Assembly: GCA_963971225.1 (NCBI GenBank) | Contig: OZ020267.1 | Location: 149,881,927 to 149,945,926 of the forward strand | Reading direction: 5' to 3' | Source of the DNA: Melieria omissa | Lineage: Eukaryota; Arthropoda; Insecta; Diptera; Ulidiidae | DNA: 64,000 bases | Shown here: piece by piece, positions 11,568 to 25,370 of the stretch | How the letters are laid out: every line of letters starts with the position of its first letter | How positions within the stretch are numbered: the stretch's first letter is position 1 | Translations under genes and position numbers: made by a program | The notes under the pieces: model-generated | What the model saw: only the letters and a program-made list of their open reading frames with translations | Told to the model about the DNA's origin: nothing | The model's database searches: none

Positions 11568-14500
11568 CGATTCCATTAATACTAGAAATACCTTAAGTTT
11601 TCCATACCCATTTTGTTTTCCGTAAAAAGACTATTATATCCGCTGATATCTCAAAAAGTATTCATCGAATTTGGCTAATTGTAGTTGTTGAATCCTTATT
11701 GTAGAACTAATTGTAAAACCCCATAAAAAGTAAAAGACATCAAGAAAGAAGTTGATAGAAATACTAAAGAAAATACAGACATTTAAACATGAAAGCCTTA
11801 AAAATTACCGCAATGGTCTTTCTAGTGTTAATACATCACTCAAGACTATTCATTCTGCTTCATTCATTTTTTAAAGAAAAGCAAATGTTTACACAGAACC
11901 CACAAGTCTCATTCATCGTGAGCGGGTTACGCAAACGCATCAGTAAAATAAATCCACTTTAAGCTTATCCCTCTCTGCACTTTAAAACTCCCAAACGTTT
12001 CCTATTTTAACACTCGCTTTTTTTCAGAAAATATAAACGCAACAACAACAACTGGTTCATGGTTTTATCGAATTTCGTTTGCAAAAAAGCGAGAAACGCC
12101 AATGCAAAGACTTTGCCATGCGTTCAATTTACATGAGACAACAGCAACAACAAAAAAAAACAGATGCACACACACCAAACGCGCCGCATGTTCATGTTGC
12201 ATCTGCCAACAACAACAGCAACTATGCTATACACTCAAAAAGTCGCTACTGGCACATTTTCACCGCATCGCGTCGAAACACATCGCCCTGCGCTGTTTGC
12301 ACGCATCTATGCAGAAATTCAAAAGCTTTTGCCGCCACAGCAGGAACACCCCTGCTGGCAATGCCTTACTTGGTTTTGTCATGTTTGGGCTGCTAAACAT
12401 CCGCTCCGCCATTTTGGCCACTTCCGACTTTACCAGTATGCACTAAAACACGCCGACTGGGACACATTGAATGCTTTTAGTGCGCGCTTTCCATTTCTAT
12501 TTTACACCACTCGGTGTGTTGTTGTGTGAGTGTATACACACAAACACACTTTGAGCATTTCCCTTTGGCTTCCGCTACTCCTTGGCGCCGTGATTCATGT
12601 TGTGCGACATTCAAGTCGCCGCTTAAAATTCCTCCATTACCCCCCTTTCGTCCTCAACACAAGGGAAAACGGAAGCGAAATACATTTGTTTGACTTTTTC
12701 AAAGTGCTGTGCTGCTTCCAATATTTTTCATCTGTTTGTTTCTTCCTCACTGAGTGCGTTCCGTCCGCTGTCCAACTGAAGCGACCAACGTGTAGCGGCA
12801 AACAATGGAGATTAATGTTGTTTGTGCTTTTAAATGTTTCGCGCACAAAAATATTTTTAGAAAATATTGTCGCAGCAGCAAGTTGGCTGCTGCTGTTGTT
12901 GGCCAAAAGTTGGCTGGTTGCAATTGCACTAAGCAGACACACAAAATGGCGCCAGCGTTGCACTTTTCCGAAAGCAACAACTATAAAATATGTTGTAGAA
13001 TCTTTTTTTAATATCTCTGCAATGTAGAAGTGGTTTTAATTAATTTTTGTTTTTATAAGAATTGTTTAAAAACTTTGTTATTTTTTGGTCAATGAAGTTT
13101 TTTCAATTAGATTTTGGTGCTGACTGGCATCAAAACGAGTTAGAACAATTGTTTAGAAACTTTATTCAAAACATAATTGTTGGCCATTGAAGAGTTTTTT
13201 AATTGCATTTGAAAACTCAGATTGGTGTCAGAACCAAATTTCAAATGACGTGTTTTGGTTATAGTTCAGCAACATGTGCACACAAATTAGAGCAGAAACA
13301 TTGTTGAAGCCCAGTGATGCACACATGATTTCATTCAGGGAGGGTTTCCATACACAAGTTATGAGCTAAATACCATTTCAAAATGGGGTTCCGACAATAC
13401 ATTTTGATTTTTGCTTTGTAGAAACCCAAAAGCTGACAACCTCACAATTCTGATCGTATGGGAACGCCCTCTGGTGGTGAATTTCTGAACCTAAATTAAT
13501 TTTGTATTTTTTGTACTCAAGAATATTGGCAATCGCTAAATAAATCATTCAAATCGGTTCAGTAGTTTCGGAGAAACGATGTTTTCTCGCTTACTTAACT
13601 AATACATTTACAAGTGGGGAGCCAATGGCATAGAAAATGGCCAGTTTTGTATGGCAGCCCCCTTAAGACTTGGAGATAGCGGGTAGGTATGTTTGAAAGA
13701 AATATTCGGAACGGAAAATAAATGGGTGTCGGTAATACATTTGACACGTCTGGGTGCAACCTGGGAGCAGTGGGAGCCTATTTTGTAAAGCCGACCATTT
13801 TGTATGGAAGACCCAAAAGGGTTGGAGATAGGGTATAAATATGTTTGAAAAAAATTGTTCAGTAGAGAAAACTAGGGGGGGTCAGTCATAGATTTCAACC
13901 CTCTAAGAGCAACTTCTGACCAGTTGTGGAGCAATTTGTCAAATTTCCCAGCTCTTTCCCAGATAGGGTTTAAGAAAGACACTTTTTCTGGTTCTACACT
14001 TTTCAGAAAACACCGGAAACTCAAAATCTCCACTAATATACAAAGTCAATCAGTTGCGAATTGACTATCAGTCTTTAACTTCTTCCCAATGCAGAAGAAT
14101 GAACGTCAAGGCTTTGTCGGCCTTTTGAAAGCTACGTCATTTCTTCTCGATTGCTTCAGAAAAATTAGGTTATGTAAATGTTTTTACGGTTTACAGTTTT
14201 CAAAAAAAAACTGCGATTAAACATAGTCAAATCTTTTTGCTTAGACTTAAGAAGTCTACGATGTAATTAAAAATCTTTTTGAAGTGTTTCTGCTTTCTTA
14301 AACTTATGAAATTTGTTTAATAGATTTGATAGAGTTTACAGTTAAAAAAACACCGCGATTGTACTCAAATTGTGTCGCAACATTTCAAGAAGTCTACGAT
14401 ACAATTCACAATCTGTTGAAGTATTTTTGCTTTCTTAAATTTGATATTTTTTCATATTGGAAAAATAGAGAAGTATTAATTTTTTTATATCTTAAACTAA

Positions 14501-15099
14501 TAAAGCTAAAAGGACGAAATTCAAGGATGTAGTAGTGTACATATTAGTCCTTAAGATATATTTTTTTCAAACAAAATTATTGAAAATTTTCAAGGATTTT
14601 TCAATACCTCTTCGACATTTTCAATACCTCTTCGTCCTTTTGCACCAAAAATTTAATTTTCAAAGATTCTAAGGGTTTTTCTCTTTCATTTGATACCCAT
14701 ATTGTTATTCTACAATGCCCTCAATTTTTCAAATAATTTATTGAAATAAACATGTCTTTGAAATTTCAAAGTCCTTTTTAAAAAAATCCTGACGTCAGAG
14801 AGAAAAACGCAGTTTTACTACATATGGAACCTAGTTTTGAAAGTGTGTCATTTTTTCGTTATTTTTTTTTTAATTTTGGCTCACCTACCGATTCTTTTGG
14901 AGCAATAATTGCTGTGGTTGTTTCATTCCGACGTAAAGTGTCAGCTATCTCATTGATTTGTATTCCAGAGTACTTTGTCATCGTTGTTTTTGCGCAGTTT
15001 ATTTAAATCTAATCATGATTAGACGGTTTTCAAAGTTATTGTATTAGAAAAAATAGCTTCAACGGTAATTTGACTGTTTCATAAAATCACTAAGTCTTA
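11568..15099. other. Intergenic, no gene seen
   Basis: Frames near 12079-13027 (up to 165 codons) overlap in several phases within CA/AAC-rich sequence and have no domain. Around 13620-13920 two related blocks (TTTTGTATGGCAGCC.. and TTTTGTATGGAAGACCC.., each followed by GGAGATAG and ATGTTTGAAA) suggest an old repeat of unknown class. The rest is plain AT-rich sequence. Confidence 0.45.
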
Positions 15100-15490
15100 A
15101 GGCTTGATTACACGTAACGAGTAGAGTGAGAAGACAGCAACTCGAACGAGTACTCGTTTCGTCTAAACGGTATGGCGAGTTCTTGATTGAGTCAGTGACC
15201 GACGAAAGTGGCGAGAGAGCCACTAGAATCACATTTTGTTTGCTAGGCCGAGCGACCACTACTTTACCGTTATATTTGTCTCTTTTTCGCAGCGATTCGC
15301 GTAATCGCTCGTCACATGCGGAATGCGTCGCGAGTTGCTTAGTTCATTTTGTGCATTGTACAACTGAACTGACTCGCCGCGTGTCGAAATACGTTTGAAC
15401 AACTCGTCGCTTTTGCTCGCTATCCCAATTCTTTCGGCCTAGTACCATTTTGATGTCTCGTCACTCGACTCGTTACGTGTAATCAAGCCT
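15100..15490. mobile_element. Tourist/Harbinger-type MITE with perfect 22-bp TIRs
   Basis: The left end AGGCTTGATTACACGTAACG (22 bases with the final AG) is matched perfectly in inverse at 15469-15490. TTA at 15097-15099 and 15491-15493 is a 3-bp target duplication, as in PIF/Harbinger. The 391-bp interior is rich in ACTCG/CGAGT motifs and has no transposase. The perfect ends suggest recent insertion. Confidence 0.85.
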
Positions 15491-15790
15491 TTAGCTCTTT
15501 GAAATTTTTAGAGTTAAACTGAGAAAAAGTTCAATAGCAAAAATGTCTACTAAAGATACTGGAAAGTATTTGTAAAGAATCTGAACATTTGATCTTTTTA
15601 GTTTAGGTTATTTAAAAGACTAAAGACTCATTGTCTTTATAGGTTTCAAATTCAGCTGTAGACTACTTCTGTGCATGGAATTTCAGTATTGAATAGCAAC
15701 TTTTACTGCAGTTTTCAGCCAAGGAACTCCTTGAAACATCTCTCAAAGTTCATTTCAAATTTTAGTACTTAAAATTTATAAGTAATTCTA

Positions 15791-16532
15791 TCAGGTGTAC
15801 AACTTTGCTTCCGCCGTTTTCCGATAGGTGGCTGTACCGGCTGAGGCTGGTTGAAATACATAGATGGTAATGCCTTTAAAGTGAGTGTGGACAGTGCCTA
15901 ACGAATTGTCATCGCCGTTTCAGTGACAGTTGTTCTTGTTTTCGTATTATTCACGCTCGAAAATGTCCGTTTATGTGCCCAATTCTCGCCATTTGCGGGA
16001 AGTTTTACTTTTCTGTTACAATTCGAAATAAAATGCAGCTGAAGCGCATCGAATGCTCTCAGAAACTTACGGTGATGCTGCTCTGAGTGAAAGAACGTGT
16101 CGGGAGTGGTTTCAACGTTTTAAAAATGGTGATTTCGATGTCGAAGACAAACATGGTGGTGACCACTTTTGCGGCCTCACGTCGCAAAAGTGGTCAAAAA
16201 GTATCTGGAAACGCTGAAATGGGAAGTCTTGCCCCACCCGCCGTATTCCCCAGATGTCGCCCCTTCTGACTTCCACCTATTCCGTTCGATAGCACACGGC
16301 CTGGCAGGTCAACATTTTCAATCCTTCGAAGAATTGGAAAAATGGATTGCTTCATGGATAGCGTCAAAAGAGGACTCCTTTTTTCGAGCCGGGATCCGAA
16401 AATTGCCGGAAAGATGGGAGAAAGTTGTCGCTAGCGACGGACAATACTTTGAATAATACATCTGTAAGCACTTTTTCGCAATAAAGCTTTTAATTTTGGA
16501 AAAAAACGGCGGAAGCAAAGTTGTACACCTGA
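15791..16532 (+). mobile_element. Internally deleted mariner (D34D type)
   Basis: The ~30-bp terminal inverted repeats are nearly perfect, starting TCAGGTGTACAACTTTGCTT. TA at 15789-15790 and 16533-16534 flanks them. At 742 bp the element has lost roughly 40% of a normal 1.3-kb mariner. The transposase N-terminus and C-terminus remain, joined by a deletion near 16160-16170 that removes the first two catalytic positions. Confidence 0.92.
15963..16456 (+). pseudogene. Mariner transposase remnant with internal deletion
   Basis: The N-terminal HTH part reads through HLREVLLFCYNS and SERTCREWFQRFKNGDFDVE, with a stop in the first part. The deletion follows at ERTCREW..DVEDK. The C-terminal part (16169-16456) retains WEVLPHPPYSPDVAPSDFHL, which holds the third catalytic Asp, and runs to a normal end (SDGQYFE). 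HDNA-type and first-Asp motifs are missing, so the copy is inactive. Confidence 0.85.
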
Positions 16533-16534
16533 TA

Positions 16535-19500
16535 GAAGCTTGTTTCTCTCTCCTCCTTTTCCTGTAAATCTTATTTGAAATTGTTTTCAATTATTATGTC
16601 ACTTTCTATTTCATTTCATTTTATTTCTCTCAAAGCTCATGTCATATTTTTTAAAATTTTTTAAAGTATTTAAAATTTAGTAGTAATTCTAGCAGCTTGT
16701 TTCTCTCTCTTCTTTTATCCTGTCAATCTTAAAAGTAAAATTGTTGCTTCTATTTCAAAGTGCCTTCAATTTTTATGTAACTTTCTGAAATAGAAATTCA
16801 TTCAATTTTATTTCTCTTACAGTTCATTTCAAATATTAATACTAAAAAATTTGTAGTAATTCTAGAACTATTACTTCTATTTCAAATTACCTTTCAATTT
16901 CCATATAACTTTCTATTTCCATTGCCCTTTGGTTGGTTGGTTGGTTGAAGTGGCTGACTCGCAGTCCCCCTGCAAGTCACAATTAGCGCATAGACGCCGT
17001 TTTGGTACCACATGCTCACCGAAAACTAAAACTGGTTTCCATTTCCCTTTAAACCATAGTTACATAATAATTTCCTTTACTACATTCATATACAATTCCA
17101 GAAAATTTCCTCTGCTTCTGCCCGAATTTTAATTAATCAAATGCCATAAATTAAAATTCTCGTTCAATACACTGTAATCGAAAAAAAATACATATTTACC
17201 ACATTTCAATTTGCAAAAATTTTTATACCAAAAAATATTTCACTTCCATGAAATCTGCTCTAAATATTTTGCGGTAGCTGCCAAGTTGGTCAAACGGATG
17301 CAGTAGCAACAGCCCAAGCGGAAACACATACACATCAAACATTTAACACACACACACACACAAGATTTGTATTTGGTTTATGATTTATGCTTTGGGCTGT
17401 TGCTTGCTTTGCGTTGGCATGCAAAATTTGGCCATAAAACAAAAACTTTAGTGCATATTGAGATATTTCTAAAAATTGCCAAAGTTTTAATTGATGAATT
17501 GCCCAGATACCATACACACTCAGCAGCACACGCATTCAGCCTTAAAAACAAAACTTTGCAAATCAAATTAAAACTGGACAAGCTGTCAGTAAGAAGAATT
17601 TGCAGAGGTGCTTTAAATACGAATCCAGCAACTGGCCAGAAAATCGTCTCAAGTTTTACAATCTTCCATCACAATTTAATTTCTCAATTTTGCCTTAAAC
17701 ATTCAATGAACTCTCATTCACATCGAGTTTGTTTATTTGCTGCCAGACGGCATTCTGACGAGTGCCAAGTTTTGGCATTTGCACATCTCACGCACTTCCG
17801 CCGAAATATAAAATTTCATTTCCGGCCCACGCCAAACCAAATTAAATCCAAACAAATCGACTACAATTTCCTTAAGCCTTTTCACTTTTGCGCAAATAAT
17901 TGCAGGCATTCCAACACAACAACAACGAGCGACAGGCCAACTGCCTGACTGGGTTGGCAGGAAATGCCAATAGCACAGAGCGCTCAGTGCACATGAGGGG
18001 AGCGCAAAAAGCAGTGAACGAAGACGAAGCCACAACAAACGCAGACCAAATACAATAAACAACAAAAAACCAGCAACAACAAAAAACAGCATCAACAAGG
18101 GAAAACGTTAAAGCTGTAAGCGGCGGCGAAACGCTGAAGCAGAAAACATTGAATTTCCTGTGACTGTCAGACCAACTGCGAATATGTCCTGACGAAGGCG
18201 CAGCTGTGGCGAAGAACATTTGCAGCTCAAGTACGAAAAATCAAAATCAGCTGGAGTGCAGCATTGGCAACAGACAGCGAATTTCCGGTACATTATTGGC
18301 AGCAACAACAACAATAACACTTCATTGCGTTCTAATTGCAAACATTGGTCGTTAAGTGCCCGGGGGGGGGGGGAAAGCGAATGCCAATGGCAACGACATG
18401 GACAAGGTGTCGAGAGGCACCGCAAGACCACGCAGTAGTTGTCGATGTCAATTGAGGTCAGAGGGAGTGCGCGGGGTGTCGAGCAAAGGGTGCAATCAGC
18501 AGTTGGAAATTAAATCTCAAAAGTGCTGCAATGTGCTGACTTGGTCTCTGATGCGCTGTGCACATGTTGCTAACAAGGAAATTGAATTAGAAATTGTTGC
18601 ATACATTTGGGGGCGTGGGCAATGCGCTACAGTGTGTATTTAATACGACAACAAAAAGTGAAGTCAACTACAAATTTTGATTATATAATTTTTATATAAG
18701 CTTCAAAGTTGGAATCCCGGATCTTTCGATTGAAGAGAATCAAGCAGTTCAAATTTCAAATTTAAAAAAAAAAATTAATTTTAAATTTTATTTCAAATAT
18801 CTCAAAAATCCTGCCACATCAGCCACCCAACTGGAAATTCGCCTTTCGTCTCAACTGTAAGTACCCACCGTAGGGTGTCCTTGCTGGCAGTGTGCCCTCT
18901 CACATTTAGGTCAACCAGTCGCACCCAGGTTTGACACACGCAACCAGCAGCACTCACTCGTTGTGTGCATTGTTTCTTGTGCACTTCTCGAACAGCGGAC
19001 AGTCGAGCGTTCGAGCATTTGTCGAGCATGCACTTGAAATAGAATTTACACAAAATTGAAATTGCTTTCGAGGAAATTGCACCCAACATGATTGGTTCGA
19101 GGCAGGAAAAAACCCCACGTAAATTGCATTCGGCATTTGCAAAATGTCAAACAAAAATGCAATATTGTCAAATTACAACTGACAAGCAGAGGGCGACACA
19201 ACAAGCGGCATTTTCATTGCAACATTATTCAATTTAATGCCCGAAAGTTGTGCTATCGTACAAGCAAAGCATTTTGTAAACTTTTATGTAATTGGCGCTG
19301 TGCTCTTTGCTGCCCATCAATCGCAACATTAGCGTTGTTTAGAGCAACAACAACAACAATCAGTTTTTGCAGCAGCGCAGCATTTTAGGGAATTTTCGTT
19401 AACGACTGATGAATATTTTAATGGAGAGCCATAAAATTTCGCCCACAGTCATTATTAAACAGTTCAAGTGATTGCCACGCGCCGCTCGCTCGTTACGCAA

Positions 19501-19679
19501 ACAAGCGAATCCTTTCAAGGGAACTAAGAAAAAAACGAGACGAAAACCAAAATCAGATGGAAGAAATACGAGAAGTGTACAGCGAAAGCGACAGGGAAGT
19601 TTCCGATAAGTGTCGATAAAGATTTATTGATAGCACTGAGAATAAAAATTTGGTGGACATGAGTGGAAATCGTTAAAGG
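16535..19679. other. Intergenic, no gene seen
   Basis: Contains (GGTT)n near 16930-16946, a CA run near 17348-17362 and a G9-10 run near 18363. The largest frame (17367-17948, 193 codons) has no recognisable domain. Frames near 17.7-18.6 kb on both strands overlap in sequence of higher GC. No splice-consistent exon was seen. Confidence 0.45.
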
Positions 19680-21230
19680 AATCTGATTAGATAAACGAGG
19701 TTAGGTTCTAAAATAAGAAGTTGGGTTGGAAGGTGCGTAGGTAAAAGGGGTGAAGATGTTGTGTTAGGAAAACAGGTTAGGTGCGGACATGTTGGGAGAT
19801 TTTATTACACATTTTTTTAAGATAAACTTTAGGTTTCTTAACGGGTAGAAGGATCATGGTTAAAATTTTCGCGGAGCGAGGTAAAAGAAAACGCGGGTTG
19901 TTTTCGATTGTGGGTTTTGAGATGTCTATATTTCTCGACGTACGAATAACAAGTATCATAATAAACGTTAAGCGATACAAACCGCCGAAGCCGGGGAGCA
20001 GACAATAGGGGAAACATGAGTACAAAAGGAGAAGGAAATATTGGGAATAGAGATGGAATCGACGGATCACTGAAGACAGCACTCATATGAACACTTAGGT
20101 TATATTGCAGGTTAGTCTTCCTCAAGTTCGAGTCGTTAGAACGGTTGGACAAATTATGAAATATTAGGTACGCAAAGGTTTGGCTTTGGTTTTCAATATG
20201 AGTTAGGTTTTGGTTGGCTATGCTTAAGTGAAGTTGCTTTGGATTGTAGCAAGTTTGAAGGAGGTTAGGTTCGAATGGTTGAGGATGAGGTTAGGTACGA
20301 ATGGGTGCGGAGGTTTCATTGCAAAAGAATTTGTTTTCAGAAGGAATATGTTGAATTGGTTATGATGTAGATTCGATTTTCTAGTGCTTTAGAAGGCTAC
20401 ATGATGGTTAGGAAGTGTATAGGAAGAGTAGGTGAGGATAGTGTAGGAGTTTCAAATACTCAAATTTTTCAGTGCTGGGCTTGTAAGATTAAGTAAGAAT
20501 AGCAGATTTGGAGAATTTGTTTTGAAAAGCAATTAGTTCATTAAATCGTGTTTCAGGTTAGGTCTCCTTGGGTTTGCAAGGTCACAAGTGTATAAATACT
20601 CGACTCATATTAAGAAGAAGAATTTTAGTTTTTGGCTGATTAAGTTAGTCTCTTCTAGGTTTTATGAGGTATGGATAAGTGTGCGAGATTAGGTAGAAAT
20701 ACAAATAAAAACATTAGTTCCTTAGTTTTGATTTAGATTCAATTTCCAGATGTATTAGAAGGTTTCGAGGTTCCAAGTATAGGTTCAAGTATAGGTTCCA
20801 ATAGGTTATAGGGTTTAAATACTTTTACGAAAAATATTAGGTTTTGTTATGTCTCAGATTATTTTTCCTTGGATCAATTCGAGATAATCTAATCAAATTA
20901 TTTCCTTGGATTTCGTAAGTCTTGGGAAGTTATGTAAGAATAGCAGATTTGGAAGTTCCATTGCGCTAGCAGAAAATCGCTTCGGCGCGGAGCGGGATAA
21001 ATAAAATACACGGTTGGTTCGCGTATGATTTGGGGTGTTTATTTGTGGACGTTCGAATAACAAGTGTTACAATGAACATTAAACGATACAAACGGCCGAA
21101 ACCGGGGAGCAGAAAATAGGGGGAAACATGAGTACAAAAGGAGAAGGAAAGGAAGGGATTAGAGGTGGGATCGACAGATCACTTGAGACAGCACTCATTT
21201 AGCCAAAGTTCATTTAGATATGTTTTAGGT
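19680..21230. repeat. Direct repeat pair (~230 bp) 1.13 kb apart in GGTTAGGT-rich sequence
   Basis: Copy A, about 19870-20090, and copy B, about 20985-21200, share CCGGGGAGCAGA, AACATGAGTACAAAAGGAGA and AGACAGCACTCAT in the same order and orientation. Between them GGTTAGGT-like motifs recur many times, and AAGAATAGCAGATTTGG occurs near 20496 and 20937. No internal coding region is seen. It could be a short non-autonomous element with terminal direct repeats or a local segmental duplication. Confidence 0.7.
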
Positions 21231-23819
21231 TATATTTTCTTAGATTACATAAGGCTACCTGATCAGCGATGTACACAGAGGGAGATTTTGGGGTTTCAAA
21301 TCCCCCAAACACTAAAATTGCTGGTATAAAATGTGATTACGAACTGTAGTTGGCTCAAAGTTGTACGCAACCCTCTTTCCCCCAATGAAATCCTGAGTGC
21401 GCTACTGGGGCTGATTAGGAATGTTGATTTCTGATAGGTTAATAGTAAAATATTAACTTCGTCAAAGATAAATGAACACTAAATAAGACTTTAATAGGTT
21501 ATTTCTTGGGTTCAGTTTCCTTTAGATTTTGAAAGTTTTGAATAGTTGAGAAAGTTTCAGCGACATGGTCACATATCCATGTTAAAAAACTATAATTTTT
21601 TTTGTAGTGAAACTTGTTAGACTTTAATTTAAGATATTTAGAGGAGCATTTTTACTACTTTAAATAAATAATTTTTAATATCTTAAATAAGTAAAACTAT
21701 TTTTACAATAATAAAAATATGCATTAACTTTATTTGAGTGTTTTAAAAAACTTATTCAGCCAACAATCTCTATAAACATTGTAACCTACTTTTCTCTCAG
21801 TGTTTGGCCACTTAAGGAATCATTAAAAAATTGCTAGGAAAATATTTCACCGCGACAAAGGCACCAACCGAATAGCGACATCGAAACTGCCAATAAAGGC
21901 ATCAATGACGTTCGCCGACCAATAAATCATTATTACGTTGCGCTCAATTCGTCGGCTATACAAGGCCCACAAAGCGCATTATTCACAGCCAGAGTGAGAG
22001 TGGCGCTTATTCCGCTTTAGTTGTACAATGAACATACATAAATTATTTCTACACCCCCAATGTGGCGCTCACTCGACCTCCTTCTCTCTCACCAACAACT
22101 ACATACTGCCGACCTCCCTCAAGGCGCCACTCTCTCCCAGCGGAAAGTTGAGTATTTCCGGCGGAACAAAAAAAATGCAAATTTTATTGCTCGCCGCAAA
22201 TAATTTCCCACCAGCAACAACAAGAAGAACTTTAAAATTAAAAATCAACAATAAAGGGCCAAAGCAATAACAGTACTAACGGCACAACGGGACAACAAAC
22301 AGCAACACAATCCACATACAACAACAGACAATGGCAGCAAAAACTAGAAGCAGAGAGTAAAGAGCAGAAATATTTGCTAAATTCAAAGTGCGCCGCATTT
22401 GGTGCGGGAAGCTGCGAGGGAGGAAAGTGAGAGGCGAGGGCACAACCAAAGCCTTAATTACTGCTTATAAATCTTTGACGTATTTCATTATGTGCGCAGC
22501 GTTCAGCATGAATTGCAACTGAAACTCGAATTGGGCCAAATGCCGCGACCGAACGCGTAACGGATACCAACATTTGGCTGGTCAGCGTTGTCGTCGATTG
22601 ATGACAGTCGCTCAATGGTGGTTATTGGCGCAATGCTGCTGCTGTTGTTGTTGTTGTTGATCTGAAAACGTTTAAACGTATGTATGAATGTCAAAGTGCA
22701 TACATACATATTTGCAATTGCAGGCAGCATTAGTATGTGTGTGTGTGTGTGTGTATGGGCAATGCATCTGTATGGCATCGCCTCTGAGTGCCCTTCGTGC
22801 CATTTGCTCGCCGGCTCTGTGGACAATTTGCAAATTTACTCACACAATGTCAATAATTACAGCGACAATTGTAGCCCCACTGCAACTGCCAGACTGCTCG
22901 TTGCTGCAATGAAATTGCATCGTTGACATTTGCTTTATTATTGCGCATGGAATGCGGTCAAAAGGTTCGAGGTATTTGCAGACTTATGCGCTCGATTGGA
23001 ATTTCATGCAGTGCGGCCGGAATGCAATTGTCGTTGACTGTTGCTGTTGCAATTTGTATTTGCATTTAAATTTGTCATTGTAAATTTCATCCATACATCA
23101 GCCACAATACGCGCACAACTCGCACATGAGGGCGAATAGTTTAATATTTGAGTTGAAAGTCTGCTTGCGGCGCGTGTAATTAAGTGCACGCGTACTTGCG
23201 CGCAGACGTTAGTAAACATATTAAAACTTGTGCCCACTTAACAGTCACATTTGGCACGGCACAACGACCCGCAGCAGCGCGAGGGAGACGCAACAAACTA
23301 GAATTCAAATTGCCTAAATAAAATTAGAAAAGTTTTATTGCGCTGCACGAGCACAACTCTTGAAACGTACGAGTGCTCTTTGGCGGCGAGGCTTTTGGCC
23401 AACAAGTGCAATGCATGCAGCACAGACGGGTGAATGCACGAAAGTTTCATATGGGAAAAGCTCTGGGTATGGTCTGGTAGTAAAACTTTAGTTGCAGCTA
23501 TGAGTTCACAAGTTTTAGAGACAAACTTCTGGCGAAATATTACGAGAAATGATTCGTTATGAATTTAACTACTGTGAAAATATGTTAATAATTCAAGTTG
23601 CCTAGAACGAGAGGTGGTTTTCTGGGGGCAAAAAATCTTCAATTAAAAAAATCTCAGTCATGCTTGATTTTCTCTCTTATGAAGGAAAGACCTATTTGAG
23701 GAAGCGACAGCCAAACACTGCTCATAACCTCATCCTAACTTAAGCTAATTCTTTTGTAAGATAAACAAGAAGAAGAAAAACATAAAATAAAAACGCCCAG
23801 GTTCGGATGGATGGATGGA
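21231..23819. other. Intergenic, no gene seen
   Basis: Has a GT run at about 22737-22755 and CAACAA-rich stretches. Frames of 74-107 codons near 22.0-23.2 kb lack domains and overlap on both strands. Confidence 0.45.
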
Positions 23820-25370
23820 TGTGAGAGGGAGCCGAGGAAATAACCTAAGGAAGGTCATTACCTCAAGCACTCAGGCTTTATAGCCCCTTGTACTTAAGGC
23901 TCAGAAAAAGATTGATAGAGAAGATTGAAATAGGAAAAGAAAAAAGTGGGTGGAAAGGGAGAAATGGTTATGAGATCTCCTGTGCAAATTTCCCGGACTC
24001 ATTAATGAATCTCAGGAGATCACACAGGATGAGAGAATGAACTTCGCCCATTCTCAAAAATCTGAACACAGTGTGCGCAATCTCGTTTTAGAGAAGGCAG
24101 CACATGCACAGAGAAAGTGCTCTGTACTATATACTTCCCCCAGGCAAGACATGCAAGTCGGATCTTCGATGATGCCCATGTTGGCCATATGTCGCCCTCA
24201 TGGATTGTATCCTGTGATTAACCCGACCATTCGACGGAGGTGTTTCCTTCTCAATTTCTGGAGGAAATTCCCTGCTTTCCTGTTCGAGCTGTTCAGAAAA
24301 CACTTGGCAGTTTTACAGCTTCCCAAGCTAGACCAACGTTCTCTATGTTGGTTGTTGACATAGGACTTGTTCCAGTCCAGAGTTCCTGCTAGACTGGTGC
24401 CGATTATTGGTTGTGGTCCCATGGGTGTGCACTTTGATCCTTCTTTAGCCAGTTCAGCGGCAGTTTCGTTACCTAGAACACCGCAGTGTCCCGGAACCCA
24501 GATAAGTTGGAGCTTATTACGTCTCGCGACTGATTTAAGCTTCATCAAACATTCTTGGACAAGTTTAGAGGTAACACGGGCATTCTCCAGGGCCTTAAGT
24601 GCAGCTTGACTGTCACTACATACTCCTATATGTTTCTCGCACCATTTTCTTCCGATTATCCATTCCACTATTTTCAGAATGGCGAACATTTTTATCTGAA
24701 AGACAGTAGTCAGCCCACCCAATGAGTAGTAGCAGTTGACATTTCCACTGAGGTGCCACCCAGTACGTTTATCGGTCTTGGATCCATCAGTGAAGAAAAT
24801 ATCCGGCAGATCCCCTAGAATGGCTTGGATTGTCCCATTGGCCGCGCATTGAGAACCTCACTTCAAAGTTTCTCCCAAAGGATACTACGGGTATTTGACA
24901 ATCCTTAGGGGCCAGCAGCAACGGATATTGTGCTGACAACCTCTTGAAAATTTCTCTATGACCCGAGCCCTTGTTTTCGTACCAGTATCCTTAGGAATAC
25001 AGCCGACATGTCGCTTTCATCGCTTCCTCTTGAACTTTTAGATCTAGGGGAAGCAGGTCAAGCACGACATTAAGGGCATCACCCGAGACAGTGCTCATGG
25101 CACCCGTAATACATATTCATACACATCTTTGTAGTCTGTTCAGAGCCAAAGCTGTGGACTTAACCATTGTTCGTCTCCACCAGACTACCAATGCGTACGT
25201 AATTATGGGCCTCATGAGTGCGGTATATATCCAGAGGGCCACCGCAGGCTTCAGGCCGCAGGTCTTGCTAAAAGCTCGACGGCACTGTTTGAAAACCTTC
25301 AGCACACGGTATACTTCCGTCAAGATATGCATCTTCCACGTTAGTTTCTTGTCTAGGATAAGATAGATAG
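23820..25370 (-). mobile_element. LINE relic with RNase H domain
   Basis: Minus strand. The C-terminal RT/thumb part is at about 25117-25332 (VALWIYTALMRPIITYALVV). The RNase H domain follows at about 24198-24722, with SDSQAALKAL and WVPGHCGVLGNETAAELAKE, the Asp and His-Asn-Glu-Ala-Asp-type signature of LINE RNase H. Frames are interrupted between the two. The 3' side ends near (GGAT)n at 23807-23821. It is related to, but diverged from, the LINE at 27146-29530 and at 41554-42710. Confidence 0.85.

Noticed and set aside
12079..13027. Cluster of overlapping frames of 105-165 codons
   Set aside because: Three phases are open at once in CA-rich sequence, which marks composition rather than coding.
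17367..17948. 193-codon plus-strand frame
   Set aside because: No domain, no codon bias, no splice context; treated as chance.
19680..20310. GGTTAGGT motifs as telomere-type (TTAGG)n repeat
   Set aside because: Motifs are scattered and not in tandem; flies lack TTAGG telomeres.
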